This document shows, piece by piece, positions 55,620-64,000 of a stretch of DNA of 64,000 nt (positions are counted from its first letter, which is position 1; each line of letters begins with the position of its first letter). The stretch spans positions 1-64,000 of the forward strand of contig JAJDEI010000018.1 in assembly GCA_029259845.1 (NCBI GenBank), read 5' to 3'. Both the position numbers and the translations under genes were made by a program. This stretch comes from Planctomycetaceae bacterium. GTDB taxonomy: Bacteria > Planctomycetota > Planctomycetia > Planctomycetales > Planctomycetaceae. The notes beneath the pieces are model-generated. The model ran no database searches, was not told the origin of the DNA, and was given only the letters and a program-made list of their open reading frames with translations.

Positions 55620-58600
55620 TCACTCATTCCCTTTCGTCGAGGGAAACGACGGGTCTGAATCTCCAAAACCTCCGCCGCCGGGAGTTGTGATTGTCAGGAC
55701 GTCGCCCGCCTGGACGTCGATAGACGTGCAGCCGCCGACGTCCGCTTCGTCATCGGAGCCGCGGCGTTTCAGCGTATTGTGGCCCGGTGAGCCCGCTTTC
55801 GCACCGAAAAGTCCGAACGGCGGATAGGGGCCGCGCCGTTGTGTTAACAATGAGATTCGCAGGGGAGCGAGGAACTCGATGCGGCGGATCACGCCGTCGC
55901 CTCCTGTGTGCTGCCCCGTCCCTCCGGAGCCGTGGCGGATGGTGAATTCCTGGATGCGAACCGGATAACGGCGCTCGATGATTTCGACATCGGTGAGACG
56001 CGTGTTGGTCATGTGCGTGTGCACAGCGTCGGCTCCGTCCGCATGAGGAGTCGCACCGCTCCCGCCGCAGATGGTCTCGTAGTAGCCGAACGTGTCGTCG
56101 CCGAATGTGAGGTTGTTCATCGTCCCCTGACTGGCCGCCGCGATGCCGAGTGCTCCCAGCAAAACGTCGACCACCCTTTGCGATGTCTCCACGTTGCCGC
56201 CGACGACGGCCGCGCATTTCCGAGGGTCGTCGTGCGGCGGCGGGTTGAGCAGGCATTCCGGCAGCACGAGTTCGATCGGCTCCAGGACGCCCCCATTGAG
56301 CGGGATGTCTTCGGCGAGCAAACAGCGGAACACATACAACACGGCTGCCGTGACGATGGCGCGGTTGGCGTTCAAATTCGACGACAGGACCGGTCCGGTG
56401 CCGGTGAAATCGACGACGGCAGTTTCCCCGGCGATGGTCATGGTGACGGAGATCGGCGAACCGTCGTCGAGATGATCGGTGAACGACCGCTGCCCGTCGC
56501 TGAGCGCCGACAGTGCGAGCCGCGTTTTCTGGGCGGCTGCCTGTTGGATATGCCCCATGTAAGCCCGCACGACCGGCAGCGTCCGCTGGCTGATCAGTTC
56601 TTTCAACAGCCGCACCCCCGCCTGATTAGCCGCCACTTGAGCGGCAATATCTGAGAGGTTGTCTTCGACATTGCGCGTGGGAAACGGCCCCGAGGTCAGC
56701 ACGGCGCGCAGCTTGTCGGCTTGCGATTCGCCGCGATCAACCAGTTTGAAGTTCTGGATGAGCACGCCTTCTTCGGCGAGGTTTTTCGAGAAGGGGGGCA
56801 TGCTGCCCGGGGTGATGCCGCCGATTTCCGCATGATGGGCCCGGCTGGCGGTGAAAAACAGCGACTCACCGGTCGCGTCGTGAACCGGCGTGACAACCGT
56901 GATGTCCGGCAAATGTGAGCCGCCGCGGTAGGGGTCGTTGGTGACGAACACATCGCCCGGCCCCATGTCCGGATTGTCGGCGATGATGTGGCGAACCGTT
57001 TCGCTCATCGCTCCCAAGTGCACCGGGATGTGCGGCGCGTTGACGACCAGTCCTCCGTTCGCGTCGAACACAGCACAACTGAAATCAAGCCGCTCTTTGA
57101 CGTTGGTGGAGACGGCCGTCTTCTGCAGGGTGACTCCCATCTGCTCGGCGATGGAGGCAAACAGGTTGTTGAAGATCTCCAACTGCACGGGATCAAGCCC
57201 ACGGGTTGCAACCCGTGGGCTTGGGGTTGGGGATGCGTCACTCGTGTCTGTGACGAGAATCTCGCCGCGCGGCGTCACCGTCGCTGTGAATCCCAGGTCA
57301 ACGACAACCGTGGACGTCGGCTCACACACAATCGCCGGGCCGATCAGTTCGTCCCCGGCATAAAGGTCACGACGGTGAAACAGTCCTGTCGGCGTCTCGT
57401 CACCGCCGAACGTGACCGGCACGGTTTCCTGCGGCTGGAGGCGACGTTTCCGGGGCAACAGCTCCTCAACCGGCGGAGCTGGCGTGCACGCGATCACTTC
57501 CACACGGGCCGCGGCGATCTCGATCGGGTGACCGCTGCGGCGATACCCGTACAACTGCTCGTGCCGCGCCTCGTAGGCAGTTGTGTAATCGCCGTCGGAC
57601 GGCTGCGGGACGTTGATGGTCGCTTCGACCCCTTCGTACCGCAGATCGAAAGACCTTTCCGGCGCGGAGATGCGATCGGACGGGACGTCTTCGAACTGAA
57701 TGTCGTCGATTGCGGCGGCCTCCAGCGCGGCGAAGGTCGGCTCCAACTCCGCCAGCGAGTCTGCCGAGAGCCGCTTGAGGACCGAACATTCCCGATGTCG
57801 GCGAATGTCGGCGAGACCCATCCCGTAGGCGCTCAAGATTCCCGCGTAGGGATGGATCAGCACTTGCCGAATCCCCAACGTGCGGGCGATGGCGCACGCA
57901 TGTTGCCCACCCGCCCCGCCGAACGTCACCAGCACATGGTCGGCCGGATCGTACCCGCGGGCGACTGAAATCCGCTGGATGGCCCGCACCATGTTGGCGT
58001 TGGCGATCTCGACGAAACCGGCTGCCAGTTCCGTCGGTTCGTACTGCCGAGGCGACGGCGCGGCGGCGATCTCGTCGCACAGCGCGTGCAGATGCTGCGC
58101 GACGGCACGCCGATTGAGCGGAAACGGGAACTCTCGCTCCGGAATGCGGCCGAGATACAAGTTCACATCGGTGACCGTCAACGGTCCGCCCCGTCCATAA
58201 CAGGCCGGACCGGGGTCGGCGCCCGCACTCTCCGGACCGACGACCAGTTTGACGCCGTCGAACCGACAGATGCTGCCGCCGCCGGCTGCCACCGTTTCGA
58301 TCGCCAGCATGGGGCTCATGATTCTCACGCCCGCCTTCTGCGTCTCGAATTGCAACTCGAAGCGGCCATCGTACCGGGCGACGTCCGTACTCGTGCCCCC
58401 CATGTCAAAGCCGATCGCTTTATCGAACCCGGCCTGTTCGGCCACTCGTGAGAAGCCGACGACGCCCCCCGCCGGGCCGGACAGAATGCTCTGCGCCCCG
58501 TTGAACCGGTCCGCAGCGACGAGACCTCCCGAGGAGGTCATCACCTTCATCGACGAGCGTCCCTTCGCTGATTCGTGATCGAGCGATGACCGGATGCCGG

Positions 58601-59477
58601 CGATGTACTCCCGCAGCACCGGCTGAAGATAGGCGTCCAGAGTGGTCGTATCGCCCCGCGACACGAATTTGATCAACGGCGCGACGTCGCTGGATTTGCT
58701 GATCTCCGAGAACCCGGCCTCAGCCGCACTGCGGGCGATCATTTCTTCGTGATCGGGAAACTGATACGCATGCAGCAGGCAAATCGCGATCGACTCGACA
58801 TCGGTCGTTTCTCTCAGGTGCTCAAGTTGCTGTCTCACCGTTTGCGGGTCCGGGGCGCGAAGGACTTGGCCGGCTGCGTCGACTCGCTCGTCGATTTCGA
58901 TGACCGCGGTGAACAGCGGGTCCGGCTTTTGAATGGCGAGGTCGAACAGCCGCGGCCGGTCCTGATTTCCGATCAGGAGAGCATCGGCAAAGCCCCGGGT
59001 CGTGACGAGCGCCGTTTTCGCACCGGTGCGTTCCAGCAGCGCGTTGGTGCCGCGCGTCGTTCCCAGACGGACGTTCACCGGAGGCAGCGGGTCCCCCGCC
59101 GCGAGTCCGAGCACATGCCGAATCGCCGACAACGGGGCCTCGCCTCCTGTGCGAATTTCATACGCTGTCCCCGGTCGAATCGCCGCTGGCAGCGGATGGG
59201 CGGTCTCAAAAACTCCCGGCTGACCGAACCTGGCAACCGTCGTCTCGTGGACAGTCCGAGCAAACGCATCGAAGAACCTCAGCGACGCACCGGCCCAGAA
59301 ACCGGGCGGATCAATCGCTCGCAATCGGTCGTCGAACTGCCGCGGACCGGTGATGTCCCCCACCTGTCCCTGCGTCACGCCGGAACTGAGCGTCTTGAAC
59401 GTCGTCAAATCCCCGTCTGGGGAGCGCGCAACACAGTCCGTAAACGTGCCACCGACATCAATCCAGAACTCCCACAT
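55620..59477 (-). CDS. Fused hydantoinase A/B (5-oxoprolinase-like)
   Basis: 1285 aa. The N-terminal HyuA part (~1-740) begins 'IDVGGTFTDCVARSPDG' and contains 'LGTTRGTNALLERTGAK', 'AIGFDMGGTSTDVARYDG', 'GAGADPGPACYGRGG'-like 'SAGADPGPACYGRGGPL' and 'VLVTFGGAGGQHACAIA'. The HyuB part (~765-1285) contains 'EIFNNLFASIAEQMGVTLQKTAVSTNVKERLDFSCA' (residues ~765-800) and 'PGDVFVTNDPYRGGSHLPDITVV'. Fused A/B proteins hydrolyse 5-oxoproline with ATP in eukaryotes; hydantoins or other cyclic amides are alternatives here. The linker at ~752-762 is encoded by a perfect 30-bp palindrome. Confidence 0.92.
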   Translation of the reverse strand: MWEFWIDVGGTFTDCVARSPDGDLTTFKTLSSGVTQGQVGDITGPRQFDDRLRAIDPPGFWAGASLRFFDAFARTVHETTVARFGQPGVFETAHPLPAAIRPGTAYEIRTGGEAPLSAIRHVLGLAAGDPLPPVNVRLGTTRGTNALLERTGAKTALVTTRGFADALLIGNQDRPRLFDLAIQKPDPLFTAVIEIDERVDAAGQVLRAPDPQTVRQQLEHLRETTDVESIAICLLHAYQFPDHEEMIARSAAEAGFSEISKSSDVAPLIKFVSRGDTTTLDAYLQPVLREYIAGIRSSLDHESAKGRSSMKVMTSSGGLVAADRFNGAQSILSGPAGGVVGFSRVAEQAGFDKAIGFDMGGTSTDVARYDGRFELQFETQKAGVRIMSPMLAIETVAAGGGSICRFDGVKLVVGPESAGADPGPACYGRGGPLTVTDVNLYLGRIPEREFPFPLNRRAVAQHLHALCDEIAAAPSPRQYEPTELAAGFVEIANANMVRAIQRISVARGYDPADHVLVTFGGAGGQHACAIARTLGIRQVLIHPYAGILSAYGMGLADIRRHRECSVLKRLSADSLAELEPTFAALEAAAIDDIQFEDVPSDRISAPERSFDLRYEGVEATINVPQPSDGDYTTAYEARHEQLYGYRRSGHPIEIAAARVEVIACTPAPPVEELLPRKRRLQPQETVPVTFGGDETPTGLFHRRDLYAGDELIGPAIVCEPTSTVVVDLGFTATVTPRGEILVTDTSDASPTPSPRVATRGLDPVQLEIFNNLFASIAEQMGVTLQKTAVSTNVKERLDFSCAVFDANGGLVVNAPHIPVHLGAMSETVRHIIADNPDMGPGDVFVTNDPYRGGSHLPDITVVTPVHDATGESLFFTASRAHHAEIGGITPGSMPPFSKNLAEEGVLIQNFKLVDRGESQADKLRAVLTSGPFPTRNVEDNLSDIAAQVAANQAGVRLLKELISQRTLPVVRAYMGHIQQAAAQKTRLALSALSDGQRSFTDHLDDGSPISVTMTIAGETAVVDFTGTGPVLSSNLNANRAIVTAAVLYVFRCLLAEDIPLNGGVLEPIELVLPECLLNPPPHDDPRKCAAVVGGNVETSQRVVDVLLGALGIAAASQGTMNNLTFGDDTFGYYETICGGSGATPHADGADAVHTHMTNTRLTDVEIIERRYPVRIQEFTIRHGSGGTGQHTGGDGVIRRIEFLAPLRISLLTQRRGPYPPFGLFGAKAGSPGHNTLKRRGSDDEADVGGCTSIDVQAGDVLTITTPGGGGFGDSDPSFPSTKGNE
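57194..57223. repeat. Perfect 30-bp palindrome inside the hydantoinase gene
   Basis: CAAGCCCACGGGTTG followed directly by its reverse complement. On the coding strand it encodes part of the inter-domain linker ('SPRVATRGLD'), so the insertion kept the frame. Related hairpins (GGGTTG...CAACCC) occur at 50552-50566. Confidence 0.9.
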
Positions 59478-59732
59478 TTCCTCGCCGTTTCCTGATTATC
59501 GTTCGGTTTTCAGTGGGACGGACCGATCCGATCGACGTCCTGGTAGCCGCCTGTCGACGCAAGCTGTGGGCCAACAACCAACAGCGACGTCACCAACGGG
59601 CCGCGAAACCGCAATTGTGGCGTTTGGGACCTTATGTTATCACCCCCCTCCTCTCGTTCCACGCCATCTATGCGATAAACCCCACGGCATCTGCGAGGAC
59701 AGGAAGTCCCTGCATCGTCAAGGAGTGACGTC

Positions 59733-61124
59733 TTGAGTCCGTCAACGGTTGATCAACTTCGGGTGCTGTTCGTCGACGACGAAGCACCGATTCGCACGGT
59801 CATGAAGGCCGAGCTGCCGCGGATGGGACACGATGTCACCATCTGCGAAGACGGCGAAACCGCCCTCAAAGCCCTTGAAGAGAACATCTTCGACGCGGCG
59901 ATCATCGACCTCCGCATGCCGGGACTGTCCGGCTGGGATGTGATCGATCATCTAAAAAAGGTCGCCCCGCAAACGGACGTCATCGTCTCCACCGGGCACG
60001 GCGGCATGGATGACGCGATCCGGGCGCTCCGTCTGGGTGCATACGATTTCCTGCCCAAACCCTCTAAACTCGTCACCATCGCCAACACGCTGCAGCGAGT
60101 GGCGGAAAAACGGGCGCTCACCAACAAAACCATCGCCCTGGAGACCCGTCTGAAGGCAGTCGAAGGGACCACCGAACTCATCGGCGATACGCCTGCGATG
60201 GAACGGGTCAAAACGCTGATTGAAAGAATCGCCCCCACAGAATCGAGCGTGCTCATCCTCGGCGAAACCGGCACCGGGAAGGAACTGGCCGCCCGTCGCA
60301 TTCACGAACTGAGCAAACGGGCGGATCGCCCGTTTGTCCCGGTGAACTGCGGCGCCCTTCCTGTGAATCTCGTCGAGAGCGAGCTGTTCGGCCACAAGAA
60401 AGGGGCGTTTACCGGTGCCGATGCTCCGCGGAAGGGACTCATCGAAGTCGCCAACGGGGGGACGCTGTTCCTCGACGAACTGGGCGAGCTCGACAAGTCC
60501 ATGCAGGTCAAGCTGTTGCGGTTTCTGGAGTCGGGCGAGGTGCGGCGGGTCGGAGAAAGCGAGCCGTTCCATGTCGACGTGAGAATCGTCTGCGCGACCA
60601 ACCGGGACCTGCAGGAGATGGTGCAGGAGGGAACATTCCGTGAAGACTTGTTCTTCCGTGTGAACACCTTCGAAATCCGGCTGCCCTCGCTGAGCGAACG
60701 CAAAGACGATGTGCCGAAGCTCGCACGCTTCCTCATCGCCCGGCACCTCAAGCGGCCCACAGCCCCGGACGGCATTCTCTCACCGGAAACGATTCATCTG
60801 CTCCGATCCCATTCATGGTCGGGCAATGTTCGCGAATTGGCCAACGCATTGGAACATGCCGTCATTCTCTCCGGCGGCCAAACGATCCAGCCGGAGCATC
60901 TGCCGCTCACCGTCGGCGGTTCCTCAGGCACGCCGCTGCGGCCCTTCGATATCAACAACTTCCCGGACAAGATGACGCTCAAGAAAATCGAGCAAGAGGT
61001 CATCGAGCAGACGCTCGACCGGAACGACGGGGACAAACCCCGCACCGCCGAAGAACTCGGCATTGCCCTCAAGACGCTGTACAACAAGCTCAACCAGTAC
61101 GAGTCCCAAGCGAAAGCCGGCTGA
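59733..61124 (+). CDS. NtrC-type sigma-54-dependent response regulator
   Basis: 463 aa. Receiver (phospho-Asp59 in 'AAIIDLRMPGLSGWD'), AAA+ domain with Walker A 'GETGTGKE', intact 'GAFTGA' loop, Walker B '[11 protein letters not shown]', and a C-terminal Fis-type helix-turn-helix ('RTAEELGIALKTLYNKLNQY'). It activates sigma-54 promoters after phosphorylation. No histidine kinase is adjacent. It starts with TTG, preceded by AAGGAG. Divergent from the hydantoinase gene (255 bp) and convergent with lexA. Confidence 0.94.
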   Translation: MSPSTVDQLRVLFVDDEAPIRTVMKAELPRMGHDVTICEDGETALKALEENIFDAAIIDLRMPGLSGWDVIDHLKKVAPQTDVIVSTGHGGMDDAIRALRLGAYDFLPKPSKLVTIANTLQRVAEKRALTNKTIALETRLKAVEGTTELIGDTPAMERVKTLIERIAPTESSVLILGETGTGKELAARRIHELSKRADRPFVPVNCGALPVNLVESELFGHKKGAFTGADAPRKGLIEVANGGTLFLDELGELDKSMQVKLLRFLESGEVRRVGESEPFHVDVRIVCATNRDLQEMVQEGTFREDLFFRVNTFEIRLPSLSERKDDVPKLARFLIARHLKRPTAPDGILSPETIHLLRSHSWSGNVRELANALEHAVILSGGQTIQPEHLPLTVGGSSGTPLRPFDINNFPDKMTLKKIEQEVIEQTLDRNDGDKPRTAEELGIALKTLYNKLNQYESQAKAG

Positions 61125-61202
61125 CGGTCCCACGGGCCACGCATGACCCGCCGTCTTTTCACTCCCTGCCCCCTTTTTGCTACCTGCTGCCGACTTTCCC
61201 AA

Positions 61203-61805
61203 TCAATACTGCCGAATCACACCCACGACGACGCCAAGTACGTCGACTTCCTTCGCGAAAATCGGCTTCATGCTCGAGTTGGCGGGCTCCAGGCGCACGC
61301 GTTTCTTCTCCTTATAGAACCGCTTGAGCGTCGCTTCGCTGTTGTCCACGAGGGCGACGACGATGTCTCCGTCCCGTGCGGTCTTGGCCCTGCGCACGAC
61401 GACGAAGTCTCCGTCGGCGATCTGATCCTCGATCATCGACTCCCCCTTGACCCGCAGGCAGAACTTGTCGGAGTCTTCAAACAAGGGGGCGAAATCGATT
61501 CGTTCGTCGTCTTCCACCGCCAACACGGGCGTTCCGGCGGCAATCTGCCCGGCCAACGGCAAGCTGGTCCGCTTGAGTTGCGGCTGATCCGTCAACTGGA
61601 TCGCCCGCGACATGTACGACTCTCGCGTGATGAGCCCCTTCTTTTCCAGTGCCCGCAGATGGCACATCACGCCGTTGGGGGAGCGAATCCCGAAATGATT
61701 GCCGATCTCACGGACCGTCGGCCCATAGCCCCGGTTCATGATTTTGTCTTCGAGAAAATCGTAGATATCCTGCTGACGCTGGGTCAGCTCCGGCCGATCG
61801 GTCAT
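61203..61805 (-). CDS. lexA: SOS repressor LexA
   Basis: 200 aa. N-terminal winged helix ('LTQRQQDIYDFLEDKI', 'YGPTVREIGNHFGIRSPNGVMCHLRALEKKGLI') and C-terminal self-cleaving peptidase domain with cleavage site Ala85-Gly86 in 'LPLAGQIAAG', catalytic Ser123 in 'KGESMIED' and Lys161 in 'EATLKRFY'. It represses DNA-damage genes until RecA triggers cleavage. I chose the ATG at 61805 because AAGGAG precedes it; the open frame continues 80 codons upstream without LexA-like sequence. Confidence 0.95.
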   Translation of the reverse strand: MTDRPELTQRQQDIYDFLEDKIMNRGYGPTVREIGNHFGIRSPNGVMCHLRALEKKGLITRESYMSRAIQLTDQPQLKRTSLPLAGQIAAGTPVLAVEDDERIDFAPLFEDSDKFCLRVKGESMIEDQIADGDFVVVRRAKTARDGDIVVALVDNSEATLKRFYKEKKRVRLEPANSSMKPIFAKEVDVLGVVVGVIRQY

Positions 61806-62039
61806 GAGAGATTCGCTCCTTGAGGGGGGACGCTTCGACCGCGGATTGGCAGCGATCGGTGGGATGAGGCCGTCAAGCGCCCGACACAAAGACGCAGCCG
61901 GGTCCAAACCAGCGCGCTTCCTGTTCAAGCGAAAACCGGCGGGAAACGACATCCGGCGTCCTCGCTCAGGCGATGTTCGGTGCCACAGGGTTCGGTGCCA
62001 CAAACCCAGCGCCCGACCGAGGCGCCTCTCGCCCGCCAG

Positions 62040-62075
62040 CCTCAATAGTGTTCTAATATACCCCTACCGGCATTG
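62040..62075 (-). promoter_or_regulatory. Possible lexA promoter
   Basis: The only AT-rich island upstream of lexA; on the - strand it reads TTGCAA, 17 bases, then TAGAAC, with TATATT just before. It is ~240 bp from the start codon, so the leader would be long. No LexA-box of a type I know was seen. Confidence 0.25.
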
Positions 62076-62566
62076 CAAGCTCTGTTGCCGATCAAGGCGA
62101 ACGTGTTTAGCACGATGGGGGGATTTCCGGCGGTTCGCCGTCGGCGACGCCTCCGGGCTAACCGGAATCAAGGATTGGTTTTCGCCCGGAGCCAACGGTG
62201 ACGGAGGACGTCGGTGAGACGCCCCAACTTCAACAAAACGATCGCCCTGTGTTGCCGATGCGGCGCGCGAGCGTATCCACTCAGGTTCCCCTGTGCTGCA
62301 GGCATCCGACGTGTGCACCGCCCCCGGCATGTGGCTCCCCCCACTGCTCGCCCTCATCCGTCGCACATCCTCATCCACGGCGACGTCCGTGGACAGACTG
62401 GTGAGCGTATTGCGGAGACGGCTGGGGGCTGCCGAAGGGAAATCTCCGGCGGGTCGCCGGGGTTGGAGTTCAACCTTGAGGCTGGGAAGACAGGCTGGCG
62501 CTCGAACTCCAACGATTGGGCCAATTCAGACGGGTCGCTCATCCGACAGCGCACGGCCGACGTGAT

Positions 62567-62889
62567 GAAAAACCGCCAAGACGCCAAGACCGCCAGAAAA
62601 AGCAGCGTCGACGTGTGCCTGTCACAGGCTTCGCAAATCGGCACGGGCATTCGGGAAAACTCTTCCCGACATGGATTGCTTGGCCTGAGAACGGCAGCGT
62701 CTTCCGTGGGGCTTGTCAAACATGATGCGGTTTCAAAACCTCTTACCGGGGCGGCTTGGTCTGACCAACGGGAAGGCCCGGGCCGGTGATCGCAGAGCCA
62801 TCCGCTTCGCTCCTAACCCGACCGCTCACACGAAGCCACGTTTTGAAACCACTCCCTTTGACTTGGCGATCTTGGCGCCTTGGCGGTTC
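62567..62889. repeat. 323-bp stretch with nested inverted repeats
   Basis: Left arm ACCGCCAAGACGCCAAGACC (inside 62567-62596) and right arm CTTGGCGATCTTGGCGCC (from 62862) are imperfect reverse complements built of CGCCAAG units. Nested inside, GGTTTCAAAAC (62729-62739) and GTTTTGAAACC (62840-62850) are perfect reverse complements. CGCCAAG arrays are common intergenic repeats in planctomycetes. Confidence 0.6.
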
Positions 62890-62908
62890 AACCCTGCGCT
62901 GTCTCGCA

Positions 62909-63820
62909 CTAATCGCCCGACACCTTTTGGGGGGGAGACGTCACCGGCACGCCGCGGATCCGTTCACCGGCCAGTTGCAACAGTACCCAAATCGCGAGCA
63001 CGGCCTCTTTGCGGTTGATCTTCGACTGGCCATGTTCGCGATCGCGGAACGTGATCGGGACCTCCCGAAACCGGCAACCGACGCGTCGGCATCGATACAG
63101 CAGCTCCTCCTGGACGGCGTATCCCGTTGCGAGAAAACGCGAAAGGTCGAGTTCTCGCAGCCGGGAGAGTCGATAGCACCGGAACGCGCCGCTGTTGTCT
63201 TTGGTTTTGAGCCCGAGCAACAGCCGCGCGTACAGGTTGATCGTGCGGCTCATCAGATGGCGCTTGATTCCCCAGCCGACCGTGCCGCCGCCGGCCACGT
63301 ATCGGGACCCGATCACGACGTCCGCCTCTTGCATGCCTCCCAGCAGTGCCGGGATATCCTGAGGCGCATGGCTGAAGTCGGCGTCCATGTTCAGCCAATA
63401 GTCGTATCCCTGTTCGAGCGCAACGTGCAGGCCGGCGAGCGTCGCCTTCCCCAATCCCTGCTTCAAAGGCCGGTGCAGCACGTGCACCTGCGGGTGCTGT
63501 CGGGCGATCGTATCGGCCAACTGGCCGGTCCCATCCGGGGAGTTGTCATCGATGACCAGAACATCCACGTCCGGGGCCACGTTGATGATCTGATCGACCA
63601 ACGGCTCCAGGTTCTCCCGCTCGTTGTAGGTACAAAGCGTTACCAGCACCCGGCGGTGATCCCGTGCAGCAGGTCGGTCGCTCGGTGGGCCGGCGGCGGG
63701 CGAATCGGACAACTGGGCAGCCTCTCCGGCAAAAGAATCGTGGTCGGTGACGGGCCGATACTGGAGAACGTGCAAGTCTCGCCGGGGCGGCAGGCGGGTT
63801 TGCCTGACCGGACGCTTCAA
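62909..63820 (-). CDS. Polyprenyl-phosphate mannosyltransferase-like glycosyltransferase (GT2)
   Basis: 303 aa. GT2 fold like dolichyl-phosphate mannose synthase: 'VLVTLCTYNERENLEPLVDQI', 'VLVIDDNSPDGTGQLAD', 'GLGKATLAGLHVALEQGYDYWLNMDADFSHAPQDIPALL' (DxD 'MDADFSH'), 'VVIGSRYVAGGG', 'DNSGAFRCYRL', 'TGYAVQEELLYRC', 'REHGQSKI'. It has no C-terminal membrane segments, so it is the soluble type. It would transfer a sugar to a lipid carrier. The start is uncertain: TTG at 63820 gives a ~55-residue low-complexity leader; the fold itself starts near residue 57. Confidence 0.88.
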   Translation of the reverse strand: MKRPVRQTRLPPRRDLHVLQYRPVTDHDSFAGEAAQLSDSPAAGPPSDRPAARDHRRVLVTLCTYNERENLEPLVDQIINVAPDVDVLVIDDNSPDGTGQLADTIARQHPQVHVLHRPLKQGLGKATLAGLHVALEQGYDYWLNMDADFSHAPQDIPALLGGMQEADVVIGSRYVAGGGTVGWGIKRHLMSRTINLYARLLLGLKTKDNSGAFRCYRLSRLRELDLSRFLATGYAVQEELLYRCRRVGCRFREVPITFRDREHGQSKINRKEAVLAIWVLLQLAGERIRGVPVTSPPQKVSGD

Positions 63821-63897
63821 GCGGAGACACCCTATCGTGATTGGCGTTTGGACTCAAGCAACGGCTTGTGTCTTGTTTTCGCAGCCCGAAGGCTGAC

Positions 63898-64000
63898 ATG
63901 CATCCCGCCAGCAACACGCTAATTCCTATTCAGGCGGCTCCGCCTGTCGCGCCAGGGACTATTGAGTTTGACGATGTGTTTGTCGAGAAACTTAACGATC
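63898..64000 (+). CDS. Start of an unknown ORF running off the right edge
   Basis: ATG at 63898 with AAGG upstream. The frame stays open for 34 codons to the window end and reads 'MHPASNTLIPIQAAPPV', 'IEFDDVFVEKLND'. Too short to identify; it could be a chance frame. Confidence 0.35.
   Translation, partial: MHPASNTLIPIQAAPPVAPGTIEFDDVFVEKLND

Larger units (their letters stand above)
61806..62908. other. 1.1-kb intergenic region with degenerate repeats
   Basis: No credible gene; frames here spell peptides of dispersed repeats ('NRQDAKTARK'). It contains a tandem word TTCGGTGCCACA (near 61980 and 61995), an AT-rich promoter-like patch (62040-62065, - strand), GTTGGAGTTCAA near 62463, and the inverted-repeat element 62567-62889. 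Confidence 0.55.

Noticed and set aside
61806-62045. 80-residue N-terminal extension of lexA
   Set aside because: LexA families start at the winged helix; AAGGAG precedes the ATG at 61805, and the extension has no recognisable sequence.
62214-62789. Open frame of 191 codons between lexA and the glycosyltransferase
   Set aside because: Peptide is made of repeat-derived pieces ('NRQDAKTARK', 'PGLEFNLE') and has no ribosome-binding site or fold signature.

Overview
The window reads as chromosomal DNA of a planctomycete, probably order Planctomycetales. The signs are high GC, frequent TTG/GTG starts, a DUF1559 pseudopilin with its C-terminal H-x9-DG motif, a small lipoprotein of the 'VTGxVTYxGxPVPGG' type, secreted WD40/PD40 propellers, a zinc-ribbon micro-protein, a small cytoplasmic Ser/Thr kinase, a DUF255 thioredoxin protein and many short palindromic repeats between genes. 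No phage, plasmid, CRISPR, rRNA or tRNA gene was recognised.

Layout. 1-480: 3' part of an ISAs1-type transposase. 0.7-7.4 kb: serS, an M20 dipeptidase, a zinc-ribbon micro-gene, a secreted PD40 protein, a small secreted protein and a GntR/LacI hybrid regulator. 7.5-15.2 kb: an HTTM (gamma-carboxylase-like) membrane protein, a pseudopilin, a lipoprotein, myo-inositol oxygenase, alkaline phosphatase and adenylate kinase. 15.5-26.0 kb: one chemosensory locus, all on the + strand: cheA, cheW, a soluble double-PAS receptor, cheY, an HDOD protein, cheB, cheR, a CheX-like phosphatase, a second cheY and a second, diverged CheX-like protein. 26.1-39.1 kb, all on the - strand: WD40 protein, an overlapping pair of unknown genes (one with a HEPN-like R-x4-H motif), deoC, an Eis-like acetyltransferase coupled to a DUF255 lipoprotein, a kinase, a PGPGW membrane protein and a membrane-embedded sigma-54 activator. 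39.6-47.3 kb: EVE-domain protein, flippase-like membrane protein, DUF434, EamA transporter, and a four-gene sugar/polyol cassette (TIM-barrel isomerase, Gfo/Idh/MocA, two SDRs). 47.4-64 kb: cmk, an ABC-2-like permease, two CNNM/CorC-type membrane proteins, two exported or unknown proteins, a fused hydantoinase A/B, an NtrC-type regulator, lexA, a polyprenyl-phosphate mannosyltransferase-like enzyme and the start of a further ORF.

The strongest non-coding signals are: (1) a 157-bp miniature transposable element present twice (3637-3793 and 14192-14348), about 94% identical by eye, each copy flanked by its own perfect 10-bp target duplication; (2) a sigma-54-type -24/-12 promoter at 39284-39299, divergent from the membrane-bound sigma-54 activator gene and about 40 bp upstream of a long stem that ends in a T-run, so a candidate sigma-54-dependent small RNA; (3) a 205-bp nested inverted-repeat element just upstream of a CNNM gene; (4) a perfect 30-bp palindrome lying in frame in the linker between the HyuA and HyuB halves of the fused hydantoinase. 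None of these was tested against a database.
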